The position numbers and the translations under genes are program-made. Below are positions 58,232-64,000 of a DNA stretch of 64,000 nt, piece after piece; position 1 is the stretch's first letter, and each line of letters starts with the position of its first letter. This DNA is from Oscheius dolichura (Eukaryota > Nematoda > Chromadorea > Rhabditida > Rhabditidae). The stretch spans positions 11,656,001-11,720,000 of the forward strand of contig OW051495.1 in NCBI GenBank assembly GCA_932521035.1. Reading direction: 5' to 3'. The notes beneath the pieces were generated by a model. It searched no databases, was not told the origin of the DNA, and was given only the letters and a program-made list of their open reading frames with translations.

Positions 58232-60696
58232 TCAGTAGCCGAGCTGTGTCAGGGCCTTGTCAACGGCCTCCACCGTCTCGTCCAAATTCTCCTGGTTGAA
58301 GCAGAGGGGCGGTTTGATCTTGATGATATTCGTGTAGGGACCGTCAGCATTTAAAAGGATTCCGAATTCTCTTCTCAGCTTTAGAATAAGAGCCAGGGCC
58401 AGCTGCTCGTCCGGGTCACGGGATGTCCTGTCCTTGACGATGTCTATTCCCCAGAAGAGGCCGACTCCTCTAAAAAGGGAGGGGATCAGTTCACTTCAAC
58501 TGAAGGATGTCCTACCTGACGTCTCCTATACAAGGATGCTTCTCCTTCAGGGCATTCAGTCTCCTTTCGAACTCCTCTCCCATTTTCTGGGAATGATCCA
58601 AGAGGTTCTCGTCTCTAATGGTCTTGATGACGGAGAGGACAGCGGCACAGGCTACCGGGTTCCCTCCATACTGTAATTTTTCAGATTTTAAATAGAGAAC
58701 AAGACGATTCTTACCGTATTGAAGTACCCAACCTCTCCTCCCAAGGCGTCGGCGATCTTCTTCGTGGTGACCACAGCCGAGACGGGATAGCCGTTGCCCA
58801 TAGGCTTGCCCATGGTCACGATGTCGGGGATGAAGCCGTCGTCGTACAGCTGATGTGCCCAGAACTTGCTGCCCACTCGTCCGTAGCCCGTCTGCACCTC
58901 GTCGATGACCATCAGTCCCCCATGGGAACGGACATGGTGTGCGACTTGTTGGAAGTAGCCAACTGGGGGGAGGACCTGCCCGCCGCAGGATTGCAGCGCC
59001 TCGGCGAAGTAGGCAGCCACCGAGCGGCCGTTGGCCTCCGCCGCGGAGATCAGGTCCAGGACGGCGTTGGAGTAGAATTTTCCGGCTTCTGTCTGCTTCT
59101 CCGGGTTGAGGCGATCCTCGTCCGAGAGGCGGTACTTCCCGCGGTATACATCCGGGGTCGGGGCGACGTGGACCCATTCCGGCTGGCGGACTGTACTGCC
59201 GTGGTCGAACTTATAGGGAGACATCTCCATCGTTGTCGTCACGTGGCCGTGGTAGGCACTGAATACTATAATACTCCTAGAGCTTTAAATAAACTCACTG
59301 GTCAATGACGATGGCGTCCTGGTGCTTGGTATAGTCCCTAGCCAGCCGCAGAGCCAGATCATTAGCTTCCGATCTGAAAATTCTTCGTGAAATCAAATAT
59401 ATGGTCTTGAAGGGAAAAGGAGGGTCTCTACTTACCCGGAATTGCAGAAGAGTACGGTATCCAGGCCGGGCAGGGTCTTGAGGATCTCCTCGGCGCAGTC
59501 GGTCAGCTGCGGGGAGACGAAGCGGACATTACAGGTGGAGGTGGCCAGCTGCTTGGAGATGGCGGCCACTACTTTCGGATGACAGTGGCCAACTGAATCG
59601 GGTGGCGTCGAGCCAACCATTTCGGGGCAATAGATTTACCGTGCTGGACATTACTGATACAGTCCAGGTACTTCTTGCCGTTCTCGTCATAGATATATTG
59701 CATTGTGGCCTTGCCAACCATTAGGGGATCGTCTTTATAGAAGATTTGACATTTCGATCTGAAAATTGAGATCATTGATTTTGTTTACGATGATCTCTCT
59801 GGTTTAATTGCTTTCAACGAACGATGGAAATTGTGGGAATTCCAGTTTTCCCATGCTGGGAGGATGGAAATGACCTATGCTCCTAGTTTCCCCTGGGTTT
59901 GTTCTACAAATCCTAGTATTTGTGGGAATTCTACAATGGGTGCCTCTTTCCGACAGGGCGGGGCAGACCTTGGTATCAGCGTCCTGCTCAAAAATCCAGG
60001 GAAGATGAGCCTTTCATAAAAATTCTACCATCGGAGATGGGCTATGAAACTGTCTGCCCCCTTCTAGAGGAGGAGTACAGGCAATTCCCCCCCAGCCGTT
60101 TGATCATCTTCCCCTCGGCGGTGGGGGGAGTGGGAGCTGACCGAGATCCCGTAAAGATCTTCCTTGACAAGGTAGCCGGTGTCACCGAGAACCTTATCCA
60201 TTTCTTCTTCTCATCCTCTCAAGACCCGGAAGCAGCGTTCCCTCCATAGCGGTGTGTGTTTTGAAGTGTCTCTGTTCCCCTCTCCGCCACCCCATTATCA
60301 CCCTCTGCCGCGCCATTGTCTCCCGGTCTCCCCACGTGGGAGCCCCCACCCCCAATAAAATACTGATACTGGAAGGTGGTGGAAGAGAGAGAGAGAGACT
60401 GGCTATAACCTGGTGTCCTTGTCCTCAAAAGTACAGAACGTGGAGAGGGGGAGAGAAGAGGTTTTGCATGTGAAGGGGGAGATCAAAATGATCAGCGAAC
60501 GGGGAAGGATCAAGGCTGTGGCGTAACAGCCAGAGGCCACAGTTAGACAGCCAAGGGGAAATAGTGTGACCTACCCGATGCAGTCTTTCCTCTTGCTGAG
60601 CACCTGCTCCTTATTCCTGATCTCGTTGTCATCGGAGGCGCTGAGCCACGACTTTCCAGTGTTGAAGTAGCCGAAAGCTTGAACAAGAAGGTCCAT
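58232..60696 (-). CDS. AGXT2L-type PLP enzyme (class III aminotransferase family phospho-lyase)
   Basis: Homologous to vertebrate ETNPPL/PHYKPL, which split phosphoethanolamine or phosphohydroxylysine using pyridoxal phosphate. Exon 1 (60696-60575) joins exon 2 (starting 59758) to give RKDCIGSKCQIFYKDDPL, then [41 protein letters not shown] (PLP phosphate site), HVAPTPDVYRGKYR, ALQSCGGQVLPPVGYF, VIDEVQTGYGRVG, and TMGKPMGNGYP with the expected Schiff-base Lys. It continues through YFNTYGGNPVACAA, GVGLFWGIDIVKDR and ADGPYTNIIKIKPPLCF, ending LTQLGY and TGA (58234-58232). Intron 1 is about 815 nt; the others are short. A TTTTTCAG acceptor lies 4 nt before the ATG. The exact substrate within the family is not decided by sequence. 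Confidence 0.93.
60537..60552 (-). repeat. GGCTGTCTAACTGTG motif in PLP-enzyme intron 1
   Basis: CCACAGTTAGACAGCC on the plus strand, i.e. GGCTGTCTAACTGTGG in the sense of the gene, about 23 nt after the exon 1 donor. Confidence 0.85.
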
Positions 60697-62551
60697 TTCC
60701 CTGAAAAATTCGATATTTTAAAGGGAAAACTGGGCGGAGTACGGAGACTAGAGAAAGGGTAACAGACGTAAAGTTTGGTTGCAAAATGTTTCGTTCCAGT
60801 GTGTCTTATAAAGAGAGACAGGGGGACTCGCCCCCAGGGTGCACGTGAAGGGGCGGGCTACCGGGGCAGAGGGGGGACAACAGACCCTGTCCAGGAAATA
60901 TTGAACCCAGCCAGGGTAGTCTCTCTGTCAGGTTATATAGACAGAGTTTGTAAAGATCTCACCCCCCGGTGGAGAAGGGGTAGGCGGGTCTACGTGACAG
61001 AGGGGGGCTAGTCCATCTTTTCGACGTTTCATGGCAAATTTCACGGACAGCCATAGACCGAGCGGAGAAGAGACGAACCGGGGGAGCAGTCTGGACCGCG
61101 GAGAGAGAGCGCCAAAGCCCGAGAGGGACGAGGGAGGATAAGAAAAAATATGACATGGTCTGGCTTGACCCCCTTGTTATTTACTCCACCGGTTGGCCTG
61201 TCCAGGACGATTCTTCTCTTGGAAATAACTCCCGGGGTCATGCTGACGACAGGCTACGCTCCTTTGATCCGATCGCTACAGGGTGAAGTTTAGCTCTGGG
61301 AGATAAGGCTCTTTTCTAGGGCAAAGGATACAATAACTGCATTAAAACGATTTAATTATTTTCTAGTCTATCTAGTCAATAGAACGTGTAAAACTGATAA
61401 AAATACATATTGTTTATATTTTCTAATGTCATAAAATAACTGTGTGCCCTCCACGAGGAGTCCTATTTCATCCCCTCCTCTAAATTTCATAATATTGTGT
61501 CTGGCACATTGTGTTGATTTTCGACTAGCGAATATTTGGCCTCTCTATCAGAAATTTTATTATTGTTGGTCTTCCCACGTGGTTAGCAAAAAGTCTCAAT
61601 TTTTACGGCGTATAAAACAGTACCAGGAAGATAAGACGACAAAGAAATAGAGAGAGAATAAAGTGTCATGAGTTCCTGCACCCAGTTCAAATTATTTTAT
61701 TTGCTGTGTGCTTTGGATTGCTGACTTCATGCTCTCATGGGTTCGCTTGAACCCCGAAAGACAATTGGTCGCGGCATTTATTTCTTTCAATGAAGCAACT
61801 GACACATCTCGACCAGGAACCAGAAAAAAAACCAAGAAGAAGAGAGGAAATGGCACATAGACACGAGGAAATGAAAGAGAGTGAAAAGAAAAAGTATAGC
61901 GGAACTTTTTTTGCCCTCCTATCAAGAGATCACCAATCACTAGAATAAAACATCAGGCATCAGGATTCCAATATCTTTTTCTCTGATAATTGATACAGTT
62001 TATCGAAGAAGAGGAAAGGCAACAAGTTTATCACAAATGTCATATTGCAAGAGATCAGATTCATATTGTTTTCATTGGGGTGGGATAGAGGGAAAGGGGA
62101 GATATCCGTCAGAGACTCAAATGTGTGTGGTGATCGAAATGTCGAAAGTTGTTCATGTTCATATTGGCTTTGATATCATAAACAGCAAACTAAACACTCG
62201 AGTGATATATTTACCCTTTTTGGAGTAAAAATAAGAAAATGAAATGGAAAATATTGAGGGAAACATGGTTTCAAACTCACTTGGACCATTTGATTCATTC
62301 GAAATGTGAAAATGTTGGTGAAAACGTCATTTTTTTCTGATTGGTTACTTTTTATGCTGTTGTTGTTATTGTTATTTGCTATAAGTTTGTTAGTAAAATT
62401 CGTATTCTGCTTGACGCGAAATGACTAAAAATTGTCAGAAAGTCAGTTCAGTAATGCTTTTGATCCAACTGCCGGTTGTTTTTCTTTTTCTTTCATTTGC
62501 AGATGTCAGTTTCCTTTCTTTTGATTTTGCGTTGATTTTCTATAATTTTAG
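60697..62551. other. Intergenic region; composition turns AT-rich
   Basis: Holds the PLP-enzyme promoter at its left and presumably the missing 5' exon(s) of the Ig/TSP1 gene at its right. From about 61.3 kb the sequence becomes clearly AT-rich. ORFs at 61692-61940 (minus) and 62037-62228 (plus) have no domain. A first exon for the next gene could not be fixed. Confidence 0.5.
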
Positions 62552-64000
62552 GCAAACCGGAAAAATCTAGAATTAGCTGAACGATATCGAAGATATGCAG
62601 AATGTCTTCGACGACGGGAAGAAGCTACAAAGGATGACGAAGCACTTCATCTGCAGGTATTTTATTTCTTTTTTTTCCAATGTGAAAGCTTTTTGGCAAG
62701 TTTCTTTTCGGTCTAACAGAATGATTTGTGTGTTTTTCAGCCAATAGAAGTTGTACGCGGTTCGGACGTTGTATTGTCATGTTTCACGTGGTAAGTGAGA
62801 ACACAAAGCGTCCAGTGGAAGTGGAATTCTGCACAACAAGGACTGCCCATTTGCAGGGGAAAAAAAAGCTAGGAACAGATTGAAACATATCACCTGACGA
62901 AATCGGTCGGAAATCACAATGCTTTTTGTTCTTTCTTTGAAATAACGAAAAATGCAAAAGCCACTATAACCTTCAAAAGATCTGACCTTATCAATCAAGA
63001 GAAGCTGAACTCTGTCCCCCTCTTTGGTGATTTGAACTTCTTTTTGTCACTCCAACAATTTCCGCGAAATTGGGGTCAAAGTTGTGCTGCCTTATCTAAA
63101 CAAACTAACTGTCACGTTGTTCGTGATGACGCTGTGGGAAGTGGGGGCAACTATTTGAAAATATAACATAAGATAAATATTTCAGCGTGGCTCCAGAAGA
63201 TGCCGCCGAAATTGAAAGTACCTACAAGCCGAGTGCTGGATCCATTGGAAGGGCAGCAAAGAAAGTTGTTGACTTCTTTCGACGGGTACTTTTCTTAATT
63301 CACAAAGTGTAAAATTAATGGAGAAGATTTAGAAACTATTCGGAGCTGCTGCATTTCCTAAATATAAATGGACATATGACTGGGAATATGCGCCACCGGG
63401 ACGCGGATGGCAATCGCTGACAAATGTTCACACTGAAAAGGATATTACGGAGCGGATCAGTGGTAAAGTTCGAAGGTATGTTTGTGCTGTGAATCTTGCT
63501 TTTTTTCTTGTGGTGCGGATGTTGACGTAACCGAAAGATAGTGACTTATTATTGTGATAAGAATAACAACAACCAAGGAAAAGAAACTGATTTCTTGAGA
63601 CAAGGTATTCTTATTGTTGTTTTTTGTAGATTTCTAAATCGCGACGATTCTAAATGGACTCTGGGTGATCAGTATGAACTTTTTCTGCATACAGTGGATC
63701 GTAACAATTCTGGCTTCTATCGCTGCATCAATAAGAAAATCAAAGGCGAGAAGAGTAGAGAAGCCCGGATGGGTAATTTCTATTTTCTGGATGTGAAGAC
63801 AAAAATCTCGAGGATAATGGTTTGCTTCTTTATTTCTTTTATGTTCTTTTGTTCTTTTATATAAAATTTTATAGATTGAATCAGAAGAGACGGGAATTCC
63901 ACAAAGTGTAAAAGAATTGATACCTTCGAAAACAAATAACGTGCAAGAATTGAAGATTGAACCTAGTGCCAGTCAATGGAGCGAATGTAGCCAGTGTGGA
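62552..64000 (+). CDS. Ig-like / thrombospondin type-1 domain protein (partial)
   Basis: Extracellular or membrane protein cut by the window end and lacking a secure 5' exon. Exons 62552-62656, 62741-62790, 63186-63285, 63333-63475, 63630-63819 and 63875-64000 join in phase throughout. An Arg/Glu-rich helix (NLELAERYRRYAECLRRREE) is followed by an Ig-like domain: GSDVVLSCFTC supplies the first Cys, KWTYDWEYAP a core Trp, and DRNNSGFYRCINKK the second Cys in the usual D-x-G-x-Y-x-C form. After a linker, SQWSECSQCG begins a thrombospondin type-1 repeat at the edge. Codons are AT-rich, like rpn-1 and ribophorin I. The order Ig then TSP1 suggests an adhesion or guidance-type protein; I do not recognise the gene. 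Confidence 0.75.

Noticed and set aside
62037-62228. First exon of the Ig/TSP1 gene
   Set aside because: The ORF has no signal peptide and no donor that joins in phase to the exon at 62552.

Overview
This window looks like a piece of a nematode genome, read by eye. Protein-coding genes are split by many very short introns (often 36-60 nt) with TTTCAG/TTTTAG acceptors. In at least six genes a splice acceptor lies 0-15 nt upstream of the first ATG, as expected for spliced-leader trans-splicing. Gene content fits: a multi-saposin protein, rpn-1, ribophorin I, IMP dehydrogenase, an AGXT2L-type aminotransferase family phospho-lyase, a 7TM receptor, an Ig/TSP1 protein and a candidate EGL-1-like BH3-only gene. 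I cannot name the species.

Layout. 1-1.86 kb: pyrimidine-rich sequence with no secure gene. 1.86-3.5 kb (+): prosaposin-like gene with four saposin-type domains. 3.8-7.1 kb (-): rpn-1 (26S proteasome base subunit), divergent from ribophorin I (7.66-9.8 kb, +). 11.1-13.7 kb (+): IMP dehydrogenase, ending tail-to-tail with the next gene. 14.0-33.9 kb (-): a giant gene for a secreted, cysteine-rich, tandem-modular protein of very roughly 5,000 residues, including a five-module cassette of about 1.7 kb present three times. 35.1-44.0 kb (-): a second large gene of the same kind, in tandem. The two share a conserved element beside their TATA boxes. 44-47.5 kb and 48.9-55.3 kb: long intervals with dispersed repeats and no secure gene, on either side of a small gene (47.5-48.9 kb, +) whose spliced product carries a BH3 motif. 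55.3-57.7 kb (+): rhodopsin-like receptor. 58.2-60.7 kb (-): AGXT2L-type PLP enzyme. 62.55 kb to the right edge (+): Ig/thrombospondin type-1 gene, cut off by the window end.

Two short repeat families are scattered through introns and spacers. One has the core CTGCCGAGATTTTACGGGTG, with a GC-rich flank and frequent head-to-head pairs. The other is GGCTGTCTAACTGTG, in both orientations. Housekeeping genes (proteasome, oligosaccharyltransferase, IMPDH) are AT-rich and use A/T-ending codons. The saposin gene and giant genes are more GC-rich.

The most notable items are the candidate BH3-only death activator with two possible terminal exons, each followed by its own AATAAA, in a large non-coding neighbourhood, and the tandem pair of giant modular secreted proteins with a shared core promoter. 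No bacterial operon, CRISPR array, rRNA or functional tRNA was seen. All gene models are manual splices without transcript data.
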